A DNA stretch of 64,000 nucleotides from Embleya hyalina (GCF_003967355.1 NZ_BIFH01000015.1:1-64000); one strand, 5' to 3'; positions 1 through 10,603 are shown, counted from the stretch's first letter. Notes: a model not told the origin generated them from the sequence alone. Translations and numbers: made by a program.

Positions 1-54
1 AATAAAAAGCAACGCCGCCAACACGACTCCGCCCCGGAGCGTCGCTCACGTTGC

Positions 55-241
55 GCCTCGGGCTCGGAGCTCGACTCGCGTCGCGTCTCCGGCCCACAGC
101 CACACCGCAGACACGACCCGGGCCGGGCTCAGCTCACGTTGCGTCTCCGGCCCGCAGTCACACCGCAGACACGACCCGGGCCGGGCTCGACTCCCGTCGC
201 ATCCCCGGCCCACAGCCACCCCGCAGACACAACCCCGCCCC
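55..241. repeat. 58-bp tandem repeat (about 3 copies) downstream of glmS
   Basis: Three head-to-tail units start at 85, 143 and 201, exactly 58 bp apart, each beginning with a variant of GTCTCCGGCCCACAG and carrying CCGCAGACACGACCC. A truncated unit lies at about 55-84. The short reading frames through it have no recognisable protein features, so I treat it as a non-coding minisatellite beyond the 3' end of glmS. No clear intrinsic terminator for glmS is visible in this stretch. Confidence 0.85.
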
Positions 242-259
242 ACCCCCAAGCCCCCGCCC

Positions 260-2110
260 CTACTCCACCGTCACCGACTTCGCCAAGTTCCGCGGCTGAT
301 CCACCTCATGCCCCTTCGCCGTGGCCAACTCACACGCGAACACCTGCAGCGGCACCGTGGACACCAGCGGCTGCAACAGCACCGGCGTTGCCGGGATGCG
401 CACCAGGTGGTCGGCGTACGGCACGACCGCCTCGTCGCCCTCCTCGGCGATCACGATGGTGCGCGCGCCCCGGGCGCGGATCTCCTGGATGTTGGACACG
501 ATCTTGTCGTGCAGCACCGAGCGCCCGCGCGGCGACGGGACCACCACGACCACCGGCAGGCCCTCCTCGATCAGCGCGATCGGGCCGTGCTTGAGCTCGC
601 CCGCGGCGAAGCCCTCGGCGTGCATGTACGCCAGTTCCTTGAGCTTGAGCGCGCCTTCGAGGGCCACGGGGTAGCCCACGTGCCGGCCCAGGAACAACAC
701 CGAGCCCGCGTCCTTGAGCGACCGCGCCAGCTCGCGCACCGGCTCCATGGTGTCCAGGACCTTGTCCACCATCTCCGGCATCGCCGCCAACTGCTCGATC
801 ACCTCGGTGATCTCGTCGCCCCACTTGGTGCCGCGCACCTGGCCCAGGTAGAGCGCGACCAGGTAGCACGCGACCAGCTGGGTCAAGAACGCCTTCGTCG
901 AGGCCACCGCGACCTCGGGGCCGGCGTGCGTGTACAGCACGGCGTCCGCCTCGCGCGGCATCGTCGAGCCGTTGGTGTTGCAGATCACCAGCACCTTGGC
1001 GCCCTGTTCCCGGGCGTGCCGCTGGGCCATCAGGGTGTCCATCGTCTCGCCGGACTGCGAGATGGTCACCACCAGCGTCTGCCGGTCCAGGATCGGGTCG
1101 CGGTAGCGGAACTCGCTGGCCAGCTCGACCTCGCAGGGCACCCGGGTCCAGTGCTCGATCGCGTACTTGGCGATCAGGCCCGCGTGGAACGAGGTACCGC
1201 AGGCGATGATCACCACCTTGTCGATCTCGCGCAGCACCTCGTCGGCGATCCGCACCTCGTCGAGCACCAGGCGCCCGTCGGTGCCGATCCGGCCGAGCAG
1301 GGTGTCGCCGACCGCCTTGGGCTGCTCGGCGATCTCCTTGAGCATGAAGTAGTCGTAGCCGTCCTTCTCCGCGGCCGACACGTCCCAGTCGACGTGGTAC
1401 TCGCGAAACGCGGCCGGCGCGCCGTGGAAGTCGGTCACCGTGACGCTGTCCCGGCGCAGCTCCACGACCTGGTCCTGGCCCAACTCGATCGCCTCGCGCG
1501 TGTGCTCGATGAACGCGGCCACGTCCGAGGCGAGGAAGTTCTCGCCGACGCCGCGACCGACCACCAGCGGGGAGTTGCGGCGCGCGCCGACCACCACGTC
1601 GGGGGCGTCGGCATGCGTCGCGACCAGGGTGAACGCGCCCTCCAGGCGGCGGCAGACCCGGCGCATCGCCTCGGCCAGGTCCTGCCCGGCGCCCGGGAAC
1701 TCCTCGGCCAGCAGGTGCGCGACGACCTCGGTGTCCGTCTCGGAGGCCAGCTTGTGCCCGCGCTCGGCCAATTCGGCCCGCAGCGCCGCGAAGTTCTCGA
1801 TGATCCCGTTGTGCACGACGGCGACCCGGCCCGCGTTGTCCAGGTGCGGATGCGCGTTCACGTCGTTGGGCGCGCCGTGTGTGGCCCACCGCGTATGACC
1901 GATGCCGCACGTCCCCACCGGAAGCGGCGACTCCGTCAGCGCGTCCACGAGGTTGGCCAGCTTCCCGGCCCGCTTCTCGCTCACCAGCGCACCGTCCACG
2001 AGCACGGCCACCCCGGCCGAGTCGTAGCCGCGATACTCCAGCCGCCTGAGCCCGCCGATGACCACTTCCAGCGCCGATTGAGCGCCCACATATCCCACAA
2101 TCCCGCACAT
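260..2110 (-). CDS. glmS: Glutamine--fructose-6-phosphate aminotransferase (isomerizing)
   Basis: Makes glucosamine-6-phosphate from fructose-6-phosphate and glutamine, the first step towards UDP-GlcNAc for the cell wall. 616 residues, normal for GlmS. It begins MCGIVGYVG, so Cys2 is the N-terminal nucleophile of the glutaminase domain (about residues 1-220). Two SIS sugar-isomerase domains follow, with the phosphate-binding motif SQSGETMDT, and it ends in the conserved LAKSVTVE tail. The minus-strand frame stays open far upstream, but only the ATG at 2110 gives the required Cys2. glmM, which acts on its product, lies 1.2 kb upstream, and coaA diverges from it 93 bp away. Confidence 0.97.
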   Translation of the reverse strand: MCGIVGYVGAQSALEVVIGGLRRLEYRGYDSAGVAVLVDGALVSEKRAGKLANLVDALTESPLPVGTCGIGHTRWATHGAPNDVNAHPHLDNAGRVAVVHNGIIENFAALRAELAERGHKLASETDTEVVAHLLAEEFPGAGQDLAEAMRRVCRRLEGAFTLVATHADAPDVVVGARRNSPLVVGRGVGENFLASDVAAFIEHTREAIELGQDQVVELRRDSVTVTDFHGAPAAFREYHVDWDVSAAEKDGYDYFMLKEIAEQPKAVGDTLLGRIGTDGRLVLDEVRIADEVLREIDKVVIIACGTSFHAGLIAKYAIEHWTRVPCEVELASEFRYRDPILDRQTLVVTISQSGETMDTLMAQRHAREQGAKVLVICNTNGSTMPREADAVLYTHAGPEVAVASTKAFLTQLVACYLVALYLGQVRGTKWGDEITEVIEQLAAMPEMVDKVLDTMEPVRELARSLKDAGSVLFLGRHVGYPVALEGALKLKELAYMHAEGFAAGELKHGPIALIEEGLPVVVVVPSPRGRSVLHDKIVSNIQEIRARGARTIVIAEEGDEAVVPYADHLVRIPATPVLLQPLVSTVPLQVFACELATAKGHEVDQPRNLAKSVTVE

Positions 2111-2203
2111 GGGGGCCAGCCTACGGGGTCCGCATCCGGCCGGCGGAAACACGTTCGACGGCCCGCCGACGGGCGGCCCGCGGCCACTCGCGACAATGAG
2201 GGG
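2111..2203. promoter_or_regulatory. Divergent glmS/coaA intergenic region; candidate coaA -10
   Basis: This 93-bp gap must hold the start signals for both divergent genes. On the plus strand GACAAT at 2192-2197 matches a -10 hexamer and ends six bases before the coaA GTG, so transcription could begin at or next to the start codon (a leaderless mRNA). No good -35 hexamer is visible. The glmS promoter was not identified. Confidence 0.35.
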
Positions 2204-3172
2204 GTGCATTCCTTCGCGGCTCAGGGACCGGCTCGCGACCTGTCCCCCTTCGTCGAACTCGACCGCGCCGCCTGGACCCGACTGCGGGCCGGGACGCCGC
2301 TGCCGCTGACCGCCGACGAACTCGAGCGTCTGCGCGGGCTCGGCGACGTGGTCGACCTGGACGAGGTCTCCGACGTCTACCTGCCGCTGTCGCGCCTGCT
2401 CAACCTCTACGTCGGCGCCACCCGGGGCCTGGGTCGCGCGCTCACCACGTTCCTGGGCAACGGCGAGAACCCGGGGATACCGTTCGTGATCGGCGTCGCC
2501 GGCAGCGTCGCCGTCGGCAAGAGCACCACCGCGCGCATCCTGCGCGAACTGCTCGCCCGCTGGCCCGACCACCCGCACGTGGAACTGCTGACCACCGACG
2601 GCTTCCTGTACCCCAACGAGGAGCTGGAACGCCGCGGCATCATGCACCGCAAGGGTTTCCCCGAGTCCTACGACCGGCGGGCCCTGGTGCGCTTCGTCGC
2701 CGACGTCAAGGCGGGCAAGCCCGAGGTCACCGCGCCGGTCTACTCGCACCTGACCTACGACATCGTGCCCGACGAGCGGTTGACCATCCACCGGCCCGAC
2801 ATCCTGATCGTCGAGGGCCTCAACGTGCTGCAACCGGCGTCGCCGACCGCCGACGGGCGCCCCCGGCTCGCGCTGTCCGACTTCTTCGACTTCAGCGTGT
2901 ACGTGGACGCGCGCACCCAGGACATCCGCCACTGGTACCTGGAGCGCTTCCTCAAGCTGCGCCAGACCGCGTTCCGCGACCCGGCCTCGTACTTCCGCAA
3001 GTACGCGGTGATGACGCCCGACGACGCGCTGCGCTACGCGGAGAACACCTGGGCAACGATCAACGAGGTCAACCTCGTGCAGAACATCCGCCCCACCCGC
3101 GGGCGCGCCACGCTGGTGCTGCAAAAGGACGCGGAGCACGCGGTGAGCCGACTGCGGCTGCGCAAACTCTGA
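2204..3172 (+). CDS. coaA: Type I pantothenate kinase
   Basis: Phosphorylates pantothenate, the committed step of coenzyme A synthesis. 322 residues, matching the bacterial CoaA family (E. coli 316). The Walker A loop is [15 protein letters not shown] at about residues 96-110. Downstream are the family blocks [14 protein letters not shown] and [14 protein letters not shown], then the VEGLNVLQ strand. The open frame extends upstream through non-homologous sequence. The GTG at 2204 gives a normal CoaA N-terminus; the ATG at 2196 is out of frame. A GC-rich hairpin follows the stop. Streptomycetes keep coaA next to glmS and glmM in the same way. Confidence 0.96.
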   Translation: MHSFAAQGPARDLSPFVELDRAAWTRLRAGTPLPLTADELERLRGLGDVVDLDEVSDVYLPLSRLLNLYVGATRGLGRALTTFLGNGENPGIPFVIGVAGSVAVGKSTTARILRELLARWPDHPHVELLTTDGFLYPNEELERRGIMHRKGFPESYDRRALVRFVADVKAGKPEVTAPVYSHLTYDIVPDERLTIHRPDILIVEGLNVLQPASPTADGRPRLALSDFFDFSVYVDARTQDIRHWYLERFLKLRQTAFRDPASYFRKYAVMTPDDALRYAENTWATINEVNLVQNIRPTRGRATLVLQKDAEHAVSRLRLRKL

Positions 3173-3197
3173 GCGCACCGCCCCGCAACGACCGACA

Positions 3198-3222
3198 GCC
3201 CCCGTCCGTTGCGGACGGGGGC
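3198..3222. terminator. Bidirectional GC-rich hairpin between coaA and glmM
   Basis: GCCCCCGTCC (3198-3207) pairs perfectly with GGACGGGGGC (3213-3222) around a 5-nt loop. It sits between the 3' ends of two convergent genes. There is no T-tract, as is common for actinobacterial terminators. Confidence 0.6.
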
Positions 3223-3261
3223 CGCGAAGTCCCGCGGGCGCGACGCGAATCGCCGGGCCGG

Positions 3262-4629
3262 CTACTCCAGCGCGAGCAACGTCCGTACCACCTCGGCCAG
3301 ATGCGCGGCCTCGTCGTGCGCCTGGTCGTGGGTCTCGGCCTCGACCATCACCCGGACCAACGGCTCGGTGCCCGACGGACGCAGCAGCACCCGGCCGGTG
3401 GCCCCCAACCGCTCCTCCACCAGTGCGACGGCGCGGGCGAGTTCGGGGGTGGTGTGCACCCGGGTGCGGTCCACTCCGGCGACGTTGACCAACTGCTGCG
3501 GCAGGCGGGTCATCACCGACGCCAACTCGTGCAGCGGCTTGCCGGTCTCCGCGACGCGCGCGAGCAGGCGCAGCGCGGTCAGCGTGCCATCGCCGGTGGT
3601 CGCGTGCTCCAACAGCACCACGTGGCCCGACTGTTCGCCGCCCAGCGAGAGCCCCGACGCCTGCATGGCCTCCAGCACGTAGCGGTCGCCGACCGCGGTC
3701 TCCACCATCTTGATGCCCGCGGCCTGCATGGCCAGCCTGAGTCCCAGATTGGACATCACGGTGGCCACCAACGTGTTGTCCACGAGATGCCCGCCGTCGC
3801 GCATGGCCAGCGCGAGCACCGCCAGGATCGCGTCGCCGTCGACCAACTCGCCGCGCGCGTCCACCGCCAGGCACCGGTCGGCGTCGCCGTCGTGCGCGAT
3901 GCCCGCGTCCGCGCCGTGCTCGACCACGGCCGCCGCGAGCGCGTCCATGTGCGTGGAGCCGCAGTCGTCGTTGATGTTCAGGCCGTCGGGCTCCGCGTGG
4001 ATCGCGATCACCTCGGCCCCCGCCCGGCGCAGCGCGTCCGGCGCGACCGCCGAGGAGGCGCCGTTGGCGCAGTCCACGACCACCTTGAGCCCGTCCAGGC
4101 GGTGCGGCAGGGACGACAGCAGGTGCTCGACGTAGCGCTCGTGACCCTCGGGGTGGTCCTGTACCCGACCGACCGCGGAGCCGGTCGGCCGCTCCCACTC
4201 GGTGCCGAGCAGCGACTCGATCCGGTCCTCCACCTCGTCGGGCAGCTTGTGCCCGCCGCGCGCGAAGAACTTGATCCCGTTGTCCGGCATCGCGTTGTGG
4301 CTCGCGGAGAGCATCACGCCCAGGTCCGCGCCGAGCAGCCCGGTCAGGTAGGCGATCGCCGGCGTCGGCAACACGCCGGCCCGGTAGACGTCCACGCCCG
4401 CGCCCGCGAGCCCGGCGACCACGGCGGCCTCCAGGAACTCCCCGGACGCCCGCGGGTCACGACCCACCACGGCGAACGGCCTGCGGCCGTGCCCTGATTG
4501 CGGAATCCCGTCCCGGCCGCGTGATCCGAGCACCCGCGCGGCGGCGACCGCCAGGTCGAGCGCCAGTTCCGCGGTCAGCCGGCCATTCGCCAGGCCACGC
4601 ACGCCGTCCGTACCGAAGAGTCGTCCCAC
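3262..4629 (-). CDS. glmM: Phosphoglucosamine mutase
   Basis: Converts glucosamine-6-phosphate to glucosamine-1-phosphate, following GlmS on the way to UDP-GlcNAc. The catalytic phosphoserine loop reads [13 protein letters not shown], the metal-binding loop is DGDADRC, and the C-terminal phosphate-binding motif is [13 protein letters not shown] start at the GTG at 4629 (protein [12 protein letters not shown]..., 455 residues). This matches the usual N-terminus and has GGGAG eight bases upstream. The frame is open to 4668, so a 13-residue longer form is possible. A TAGTGT sequence at 4665-4670 is a weak -10 candidate. The gene is last after rplM-rpsI but separated from them by a strong terminator. 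Confidence 0.95.
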   Translation of the reverse strand: MGRLFGTDGVRGLANGRLTAELALDLAVAAARVLGSRGRDGIPQSGHGRRPFAVVGRDPRASGEFLEAAVVAGLAGAGVDVYRAGVLPTPAIAYLTGLLGADLGVMLSASHNAMPDNGIKFFARGGHKLPDEVEDRIESLLGTEWERPTGSAVGRVQDHPEGHERYVEHLLSSLPHRLDGLKVVVDCANGASSAVAPDALRRAGAEVIAIHAEPDGLNINDDCGSTHMDALAAAVVEHGADAGIAHDGDADRCLAVDARGELVDGDAILAVLALAMRDGGHLVDNTLVATVMSNLGLRLAMQAAGIKMVETAVGDRYVLEAMQASGLSLGGEQSGHVVLLEHATTGDGTLTALRLLARVAETGKPLHELASVMTRLPQQLVNVAGVDRTRVHTTPELARAVALVEERLGATGRVLLRPSGTEPLVRVMVEAETHDQAHDEAAHLAEVVRTLLALE

Positions 4630-4704
4630 AGTTGGATCTCCCGCATACATTCCGGATGTCTCGGACACTACCTCTCGGCGCCGCTCCTCCAGGAGAAGCG
4701 CCGG

Positions 4705-4754
4705 AAAAAAGCATCAGGCCCCGGGGGCACGAACCGTGCCCCCGGGGCCTGATG
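4705..4754 (-). terminator. Intrinsic terminator of rplM-rpsI
   Basis: A perfect 20-bp stem (4712-4731 with 4735-4754, 3-nt loop) lies 36 bp after the rpsI stop. On the minus strand it is followed by a run of six T residues (4705-4710 as A on the plus strand). This is one of the clearest rho-independent terminators in the window. Confidence 0.9.
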
Positions 4755-4790
4755 ACGCTGCGAACAGCCGCAGAGGGTGCTGCGGGCTGT

Positions 4791-5276
4791 TTAGCGCTTG
4801 CTGTACTGAGGCGCCTTGCGCGCCTTCTTCAGACCGTACTTCTTGCGCTCCGTGGCACGCGGGTCACGGGTCAGGAAGCCGGCCTTCTTGAGCGCCGGGC
4901 GGTTCGCCTCGACGTCGGCCTCGTTCAGCGAACGGGCCACACCCAGACGCAGCGCGCCGGCCTGGCCGGAGACGCCGCCACCGTGGATGCGGGCGTGCAC
5001 GTCGTAGCGGTCGTCCAGCTCGAGCACCTTGAAGGGCTCGTTGACCAGCTGCTGGTGCACCTTGTTCGGGAAGTATTCCTCGAGCGAACGCCCGTTGATC
5101 TTCCACTTGCCGGTGCCGGGCACGATGCGAACGCGCGCGACGGCCTCCTTGCGGCGGCCGGTGGCCGCGCCCGCCTGCGGCTCGCTGAAGCGCGACGCGA
5201 GCGACTCGGAGGTGTAGCTCTCGAGCGGAAGACCCTCGGTCTCCTCGATCGGGGTTTCTGCAATGGTCTCGGCCAC
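4791..5276 (-). CDS. rpsI: 30S ribosomal protein S9
   Basis: S9 sits in the 30S head, with its C-terminal tail reaching the P site. 161 residues: an acidic N-terminal extension of about 30 residues, then the S9 core beginning [11 protein letters not shown]. It ends in the invariant basic tail [12 protein letters not shown]. The GTG at 5276 is preceded by GAGGAG at the right distance; the in-frame TTG at 5288 lies inside the ribosome-binding sequence and is rejected. It follows rplM by 41 bp in a two-gene operon. Confidence 0.97.
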   Translation of the reverse strand: MAETIAETPIEETEGLPLESYTSESLASRFSEPQAGAATGRRKEAVARVRIVPGTGKWKINGRSLEEYFPNKVHQQLVNEPFKVLELDDRYDVHARIHGGGVSGQAGALRLGVARSLNEADVEANRPALKKAGFLTRDPRATERKKYGLKKARKAPQYSKR

Positions 5277-5317
5277 TGTTCTCCTCAAACTATTCGTTCG
5301 TCAGGCGGTGGCCGTGA

Positions 5318-5761
5318 CTACTGCGCGACCTGGGTGATCTCGAACGGAACCGGCTGCTGCGCCGAGTGCGGGTGCTCGGAACCGCGGTACACCTTGAGCT
5401 TCGACAACATCTGCCGACCCAGGGTGTTCTTCGGGAGCATGCCCTTGATGGCCTTTTCCACGGCCTTCTCGGGGTTCTTCTCCAGCAGCTCGTCGTAGCG
5501 GACGGCGCGGAGGCCACCCGGGTAGCCGGAGTGGCGGTACGCCATCTTCTGGCTGCGCTTGTTGCCCGACAGGTGAACCTTGTCGGCGTTCACAATGATG
5601 ACGAAATCGCCGGTGTCGACGTGCGGCGCGTACACCGGCTTGTGCTTACCCCGGAGCAGGGCAGCAGCCTGGGTGGACAGACGGCCGAGCACGACATCGG
5701 TCGCGTCGATGACGTGCCACTGACGCTGGACGTCGCCGGGCTTGGGGCTGTACGTGCGCAC
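5318..5761 (-). CDS. rplM: 50S ribosomal protein L13
   Basis: L13 is an early-assembly 50S protein. 147 residues from the GTG at 5761, the family's normal length. It begins [19 protein letters not shown] and contains the conserved [18 protein letters not shown] block. The 39 codons open upstream of this GTG have no homology. It is the first gene of rplM-rpsI, about 140 nt downstream of the promoter at 5910-5939. Confidence 0.97.
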   Translation of the reverse strand: MRTYSPKPGDVQRQWHVIDATDVVLGRLSTQAAALLRGKHKPVYAPHVDTGDFVIIVNADKVHLSGNKRSQKMAYRHSGYPGGLRAVRYDELLEKNPEKAVEKAIKGMLPKNTLGRQMLSKLKVYRGSEHPHSAQQPVPFEITQVAQ

Positions 5762-5909
5762 GGTCGATAGCCTTCGCTTCTTCGTGAGTGTGTGCTGACG
5801 GATGCCGACTGGCTGTCCGGGAGATGATTCCGAACCATGCGGACTCCGGTGGCCGGCGGCCCGGCGTACCGACTCCACTCAAGCAAGCCAATACGCACAA
5901 CGAACCGGC

Positions 5910-5939
5910 ACAATACCGGGTCAAGGGGGTGCCGGTCAA
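5910..5939 (-). promoter_or_regulatory. Promoter of rplM-rpsI (TTGACC-18-TATTGT)
   Basis: On the minus strand TTGACC (5934-5939) is separated by 18 bp from TATTGT (5910-5915). This is a good vegetative sigma-70-class (HrdB-type) promoter, with transcription expected near 5903 and a leader of about 140 nt. A second TTGACC lies in the spacer. The rest of the 355-bp gap 5762-6116 holds only this leader and the unidentified promoter of the divergent plus-strand gene. Confidence 0.7.
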
Positions 5940-6116
5940 AACGAGCAATGGGGCGATGATTTGCTCATGCCCCCCTCCAGCGTAAGCCATCGCCGGGGGT
6001 GCTCCGACCGTGCCACGCCGACGCTCACCGCTTCGTGGACGGATACGATGCGCCGAACGGCCGGGGCGTCGGCACACGGAGAGCCGGGGCGGGTCATTTC
6101 CTTGCAGGGGGCGGAT

Positions 6117-7178
6117 GTGTCGGGGGTCGGAACACCCGGGGACGACGGGCAACGCCCATGGAGCGTACGCCCGGGCGGGCCCGGTACGCCGGGGCAACCG
6201 CAACACGCGTGGGACCCGTTCCCCTCGCACGCGCAGGGGTCCCAGGGGCAACCGCCGCGACAGCAGCCCCAACAGCCCTTCGCGCAACCCCCGTCGCAGG
6301 CCCAACAGCCCGCGGGGCAACAGCAGTTCGGCGGCGCGGGCGGGTCGAGCGGCCCGGACTGGAGCCGACTGGCGGAGGAGCGGGACTCGGCCGCCCGGCG
6401 GCGCAGGCTGATGTTCGCCGTGGGCGGCACCGTGCTCGGACTCGCCCTGGTCGGCGGTGTGGTCGCCGCCGCGATGACGCTGTCCGGCGGTGACGACGAC
6501 AAGAAGGCCGGCCCCGGCGCCTCCGGCGGGCCGTCCGCCGCGACGTTCGCCCCGGAGAAGCCGACGTTCCGCCCGGCGCCGACCGTACCCGCGCCGCCGC
6601 CCGCCCGCGCGGTGCTCGCCGACCCGGCCCTGGACACCGCGCCCTTCACGGTCGAATCGTTGTTCCCCAACCAGAAGTTCACCGTCAACGGACGGCAGTA
6701 CTCGGTGGCCGCGGGCAAGCTGGACAACACGTGCTCCGACGGCACCGACGCCAAGCTCGGCCCGGCGGCCCGCGACCAGCAGTGCACGCAGCTCATCCGG
6801 CTCGCGGTGATCGGCCCGAACGGTGTGCTCTCCACCGCGGCGGTCGCCTCGTTCCCGGCCGAGGACAAGGCCCTCGCGGTCAAGAACGGCAAGGACGGCG
6901 GCGAACTGCTGCCGCTGGCCGGTCCCGGGGTCAAGGTGTTGGACGCCAAGAAGCAAAAGCACGGCAAGCTGCGCAACTCGGTGGGCCGCTACGCCCTGTT
7001 CACCCTCGACTGGTACGCCGACGGCAAGGACCCGGTCGGCGACGACAAGACCATGGCGCAGGCCCAGGACGACGTGGACAAGTTCCTGTGGAACTCGTTG
7101 ACCGCGCGCGGCGAGGCGATCTCCAAGCAGATCGACGACGAGAACCGGCGCAAGGCGCTGGAGCAGATCCAGGGCTGA
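6117..7178 (+). CDS. Pro/Gln-rich single-pass membrane protein, function unknown
   Basis: 353 residues. The first ~95 are a low-complexity cytoplasmic segment rich in Pro, Gln and Gly, including runs such as QPPRQQPQQPFAQPPSQ. A basic stop (ARRRRL) and one transmembrane helix (MFAVGGTVLGLALVGGVV) come next. An Asp/Lys then Pro/Ala-rich linker and an extracytoplasmic C-terminal domain of about 200 residues with two Cys (in NTCSDG and QQCTQL, possibly a disulfide) follow. The GTG at 6117 is preceded by AGGGGGCG and is the best start; the open frame further upstream looks non-coding. I know no function. Similar membrane proteins occur next to rplM in streptomycetes. It diverges from the ribosomal operon. 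Confidence 0.8.
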   Translation: MSGVGTPGDDGQRPWSVRPGGPGTPGQPQHAWDPFPSHAQGSQGQPPRQQPQQPFAQPPSQAQQPAGQQQFGGAGGSSGPDWSRLAEERDSAARRRRLMFAVGGTVLGLALVGGVVAAAMTLSGGDDDKKAGPGASGGPSAATFAPEKPTFRPAPTVPAPPPARAVLADPALDTAPFTVESLFPNQKFTVNGRQYSVAAGKLDNTCSDGTDAKLGPAARDQQCTQLIRLAVIGPNGVLSTAAVASFPAEDKALAVKNGKDGGELLPLAGPGVKVLDAKKQKHGKLRNSVGRYALFTLDWYADGKDPVGDDKTMAQAQDDVDKFLWNSLTARGEAISKQIDDENRRKALEQIQG

Positions 7179-7217
7179 GCGCCATCGGGGGCGGCGCCGG
7201 GCCGCCCCCGCGCTCAG
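7175..7217. terminator. Bidirectional terminator hairpin between convergent genes
   Basis: Two nested perfect stems: CTGAGCGC (7175-7182) with GCGCTCAG (7210-7217), and GGGGGCGGC (7187-7195) with GCCGCCCCC (7201-7209). The hairpin covers the stop codons of both convergent genes, so it can end transcription from either side. Confidence 0.75.
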
Positions 7218-8056
7218 CTGCCGTCGCGGCGGCGCCGGGTGGCGTTCACCCGGTCCGCGAGCAGTTCGTCGGCCGGATACGCCACCTCCTCCAGGGTGAG
7301 CCCGTGCGCGGGCGCGACATGCACGCCCGAGTCGCGCACCGCGCGCCCCAGTACCTCCACCGGCCAGGCCGGCGGCTTGCGCCCGGTGCCCACCGCGAAC
7401 ATCGCGCCGACCAGCGACCGCACCATGTTGTGGCAGAACGCGTCGGCCCGCACGGTCGCCACGATCACCGGGCGATACGCGGGCCCCACGTCCGCCCCGG
7501 TCGGCGTCTCGCGGGCCCAGGAGAAGTCCTGGAGGCAGCGCACCGTCGTGGCCCCCTCGCGCCTGCGGCAGAACGACGCGAAGTCGTGCTCGCCGATCAG
7601 CCGCCCGGCCGCCTCGTTCATCCGGTCCACGTCCAACGGCCGGTCGTGCCACACCACGTCGCCCCGGCGCAGCGGGTCCACCCCGCCCGGCGCGTCGCAC
7701 ACCCGGTACGCGTAGCGCCGCCAGATCGCGCCGAACCGCGCGTCGAACCCGGCCGGCGCCACGGTGATGTCGCGCACCCGCAGATCCCTCGGCAGCCGCC
7801 CGGTGACCCGACGCAGCGCCACCTCGCCCAGGTCGGCCCACACCTCGTCGGGCACGTCCAGGTGCGCCACCTGGCCCCGTGCGTGCACCCCCGCGTCGGT
7901 CCGCCCGGCCACGGTCAGCTGCGCGGGCTCCGCCAGCCGCAGCACCGTGGTCAGCGCGCCCTCCAACGTCCCCTGCACGGTGCGCAGTTCGCGCTGGCGG
8001 GCCCACCCGGCGAACTCGGTGCCGTCGTACGACAGATCGATGCGCAAGCGCACCAC
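7214..8056 (-). CDS. truA: tRNA pseudouridine(38-40) synthase TruA
   Basis: Isomerises uridines 38-40 in the anticodon arm of tRNAs. The catalytic aspartate lies in [13 protein letters not shown]. The N-terminal [19 protein letters not shown] and C-terminal [17 protein letters not shown] blocks are typical. I prefer the GTG at 8056 (280 residues) because GGAGG lies about 8 bases upstream. The GTG at 8065 directly abuts that ribosome-binding site and would add only three residues. It follows rplQ, as in other actinomycetes, after a hairpin. Confidence 0.95.
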   Translation of the reverse strand: MVRLRIDLSYDGTEFAGWARQRELRTVQGTLEGALTTVLRLAEPAQLTVAGRTDAGVHARGQVAHLDVPDEVWADLGEVALRRVTGRLPRDLRVRDITVAPAGFDARFGAIWRRYAYRVCDAPGGVDPLRRGDVVWHDRPLDVDRMNEAAGRLIGEHDFASFCRRREGATTVRCLQDFSWARETPTGADVGPAYRPVIVATVRADAFCHNMVRSLVGAMFAVGTGRKPPAWPVEVLGRAVRDSGVHVAPAHGLTLEEVAYPADELLADRVNATRRRRDGS

Positions 8057-8078
8057 GTCATCCACCTCCGGACATGGC

Positions 8079-8118
8079 GCGAGCCCGCCCTCCGTACGGA
8101 TACGGAGAACGGGCTCGC
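8079..8118 (-). terminator. Hairpin between rplQ and truA
   Basis: GCGAGCCCG (8079-8087) pairs with CGGGCTCGC (8110-8118), with an inner CTCCGTA/TACGGAG stem. It sits just after rplQ and could partly terminate the alpha operon or separate rplQ from truA. It lacks a T-tract. Confidence 0.55.
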
Positions 8119-8155
8119 ACGGTGATTCGGAACGCCTGGAGCGTCCGACCCGGCC

Positions 8156-8677
<522 letters not shown>

Positions 8678-8857
8678 GTTCTCTCCTTGATATTCCTGCG
8701 CCGGCCGTATCAGGTACCGGCGTCAGTCCACCCGGGCCGGTCGGCCCGGGTGGCGGCGACTCCCGAGGGAATCGCTCAGTACCGCTCGATCTCCGCACTG
8801 TGCCTACCGGGGGGGACGACCCCCCGGAACCCCCCGCGGTCGCGGTGGGCGCGGCGA

Positions 8858-9874
8858 TCAGTACTGCTCGGTCTCCGCGAAGCCGTGGTCGTCCTCGTCG
8901 CCGAAGCTGTCCGCGGCGGCGGTCGGGTCGAACCCGGGCGGGCTGTCCTTGAGGGCCAGACCCATCCCGTTGAGCTTCGCCTTGACCTCGTCGATGGACT
9001 TCGCACCGAAGTTGCGGATGTCCAGCAGGTCGGCCTCGCTGCGCGCGACCAGTTCACCCACGGTGTGGATGCCCTCGCGCTTGAGGCAGTTGTAGGAGCG
9101 GACCGTGAGCTCGAGCTCCTCGATCGGCAGCGCCAGGTCGGCCGCGAGCGCGGCGTCGGTCGGCGACGGGCCCATGTCGATGCCCTCGGCGTCGATGTTC
9201 AGCTCGCGCGCGAGACCGAACAGCTCGACCAGGGTCTTGCCCGCGGAGGCCATCGCGTCGCGCGGACGCATGGACTGCTTGGTCTCGACGTCGACGATCA
9301 GCTTGTCGAAGTCGGTGCGCTGCTCGACACGGGTCGCCTCGACCTTGTAGGTGACCTTGAGCACCGGCGAGTAGATCGAGTCGACCGGCACGCGGCCGAT
9401 CTCCTGGCCCGCCTGCTTGTTCTGCACCGCGGAGACGTAGCCGCGACCGCGCTCGACGGTCAGCTCCATCTCCAGCTTGCCCTTGGCGTTCAGCGTGGCC
9501 AGGACCAGGTCGGGGTTGTGCACCTCGACACCGGCCGGCGGCGCGATGTCGCCGGCGGTGACCACACCCGGGCCCTGCTTGCGCAGGTACATCACGACCG
9601 GCTCGTCGTGCTCCGAGGAGACGACCAGCTGCTTGATGTTCAGGATGAGGTCGGTGACGTCCTCCTTGACGCCCGGCACGGTGGTGAACTCGTGCAGGAC
9701 ACCGTCGATCCGGATGCTGGTGACGGCAGCGCCCGGGATCGAGGAGAGGAGGGTACGACGGAGCGAGTTGCCGAGCGTGTAGCCGAAGCCGGGCTCGAGG
9801 GGCTCGATGACGAACCGCGAGCGGTATTCGTCGACGACGTCCTCGGTGAGGGTCGGCCGCTGGGCGATAAGCAT
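8858..9874 (-). CDS. rpoA: DNA-directed RNA polymerase alpha subunit
   Basis: Alpha dimerises to start RNA polymerase assembly and contacts UP elements and activators. 338 residues: the N-terminal assembly domain contains [20 protein letters not shown]. After a linker, the C-terminal domain (about 245-315) carries [20 protein letters not shown] and the helix-hairpin-helix region [13 protein letters not shown]. The ATG at 9874 is preceded by GGAGG at 7-nt spacing. It lies downstream of rpsM-rpsK-rpsD in the alpha operon. Confidence 0.98.
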   Translation of the reverse strand: MLIAQRPTLTEDVVDEYRSRFVIEPLEPGFGYTLGNSLRRTLLSSIPGAAVTSIRIDGVLHEFTTVPGVKEDVTDLILNIKQLVVSSEHDEPVVMYLRKQGPGVVTAGDIAPPAGVEVHNPDLVLATLNAKGKLEMELTVERGRGYVSAVQNKQAGQEIGRVPVDSIYSPVLKVTYKVEATRVEQRTDFDKLIVDVETKQSMRPRDAMASAGKTLVELFGLARELNIDAEGIDMGPSPTDAALAADLALPIEELELTVRSYNCLKREGIHTVGELVARSEADLLDIRNFGAKSIDEVKAKLNGMGLALKDSPPGFDPTAAADSFGDEDDHGFAETEQY

Positions 9875-9976
9875 GGGGGTGCCTCCATGTCATTGGCGTC
9901 CGCTATATGACGCCAGTGAGAACAAGGATACGGGCGGGCCGGCACAAGACCGGTCCGCCCGTTCCGTGGAGCGCTA

Positions 9977-10603
9977 CTACTTGGAGTAGAGCTCGACGAT
10001 CAACTGCTCCTGCACCTGCGTGTCGATGACCTGACGCGCCGGGAGGGAGTGCACGAGGATGCGCATCTTGCCCGGGATGACCTCGAGCCAGGCCGGGACG
10101 GTGCGCTCGCCGGCCTCGGCGCGGGCGACCACGAACGGGGTCAGCTCGACCGAGTCCTTGCGGACCTCGATGATGTCGTTGTCGGAGACCCGGAACGACG
10201 GGATGTCCGTCTTGACGCCGTTGACCACGATGTGACCGTGGCGCACGAGCTGACGGGCGTGGTCACGCGACTTGGCGAAGCCCGCGCGGTAGACCACGTT
10301 GTCCAGGCGCGACTCGAGGATGCGAAGCAGGTTCTCGCCGGTCTTGCCCTGGCGACGGTTCGCTTCCTCGTAGTAGCCCTTGAACTGCTTCTCGAGAACG
10401 CCGTAGATGCGCGCGCACTTCTGCTTCTCGCGCATCTGCAGCAGGTACTCGCTGTCCTTGGTACGGCCACGACCGTGCTCGCCCGGCGGGTAGGGGCGGA
10501 TCTCGATCGGGCACTTCGGGCCCTCGCACTTGCTGCCCTTGAGGAACAGCTTCATCTTCTCGCGACGGCAGCGCTTGCAGTCCGCGCCGGTGTAACGCGC
10601 CAT
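9977..10603 (-). CDS. rpsD: 30S ribosomal protein S4, zinc-binding (C+) form
   Basis: S4 nucleates 30S assembly by binding the 5' domain of 16S rRNA. 208 residues, full length, with the S4 RNA-binding domain around residues 95-160 ([19 protein letters not shown]). Four N-terminal cysteines (C9, C12, C26, C31) form the classical S4 zinc knuckle. It sits between rpsK and rpoA, the arrangement seen in mycobacteria and many bacteria. As I recall, S. coelicolor instead carries a cysteine-free rpsD far from this cluster, so position and zinc type distinguish this organism. In proteobacteria S4 represses its own operon; no such site is evident here. Confidence 0.97.
   Translation of the reverse strand: MARYTGADCKRCRREKMKLFLKGSKCEGPKCPIEIRPYPPGEHGRGRTKDSEYLLQMREKQKCARIYGVLEKQFKGYYEEANRRQGKTGENLLRILESRLDNVVYRAGFAKSRDHARQLVRHGHIVVNGVKTDIPSFRVSDNDIIEVRKDSVELTPFVVARAEAGERTVPAWLEVIPGKMRILVHSLPARQVIDTQVQEQLIVELYSK

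Noticed and set aside
46-249. Small Cys/Gly-rich minus ORF at the window start
   Set aside because: Lies entirely in the 58-bp repeat and repeats with it; no ribosome-binding site.
260-4198. 1312-codon frame that would fuse glmS to a long N-terminal extension
   Set aside because: The Cys2 nucleophile must be next to the initiator Met at 2110; the upstream part is antisense to coaA and in a wrong frame of glmM.
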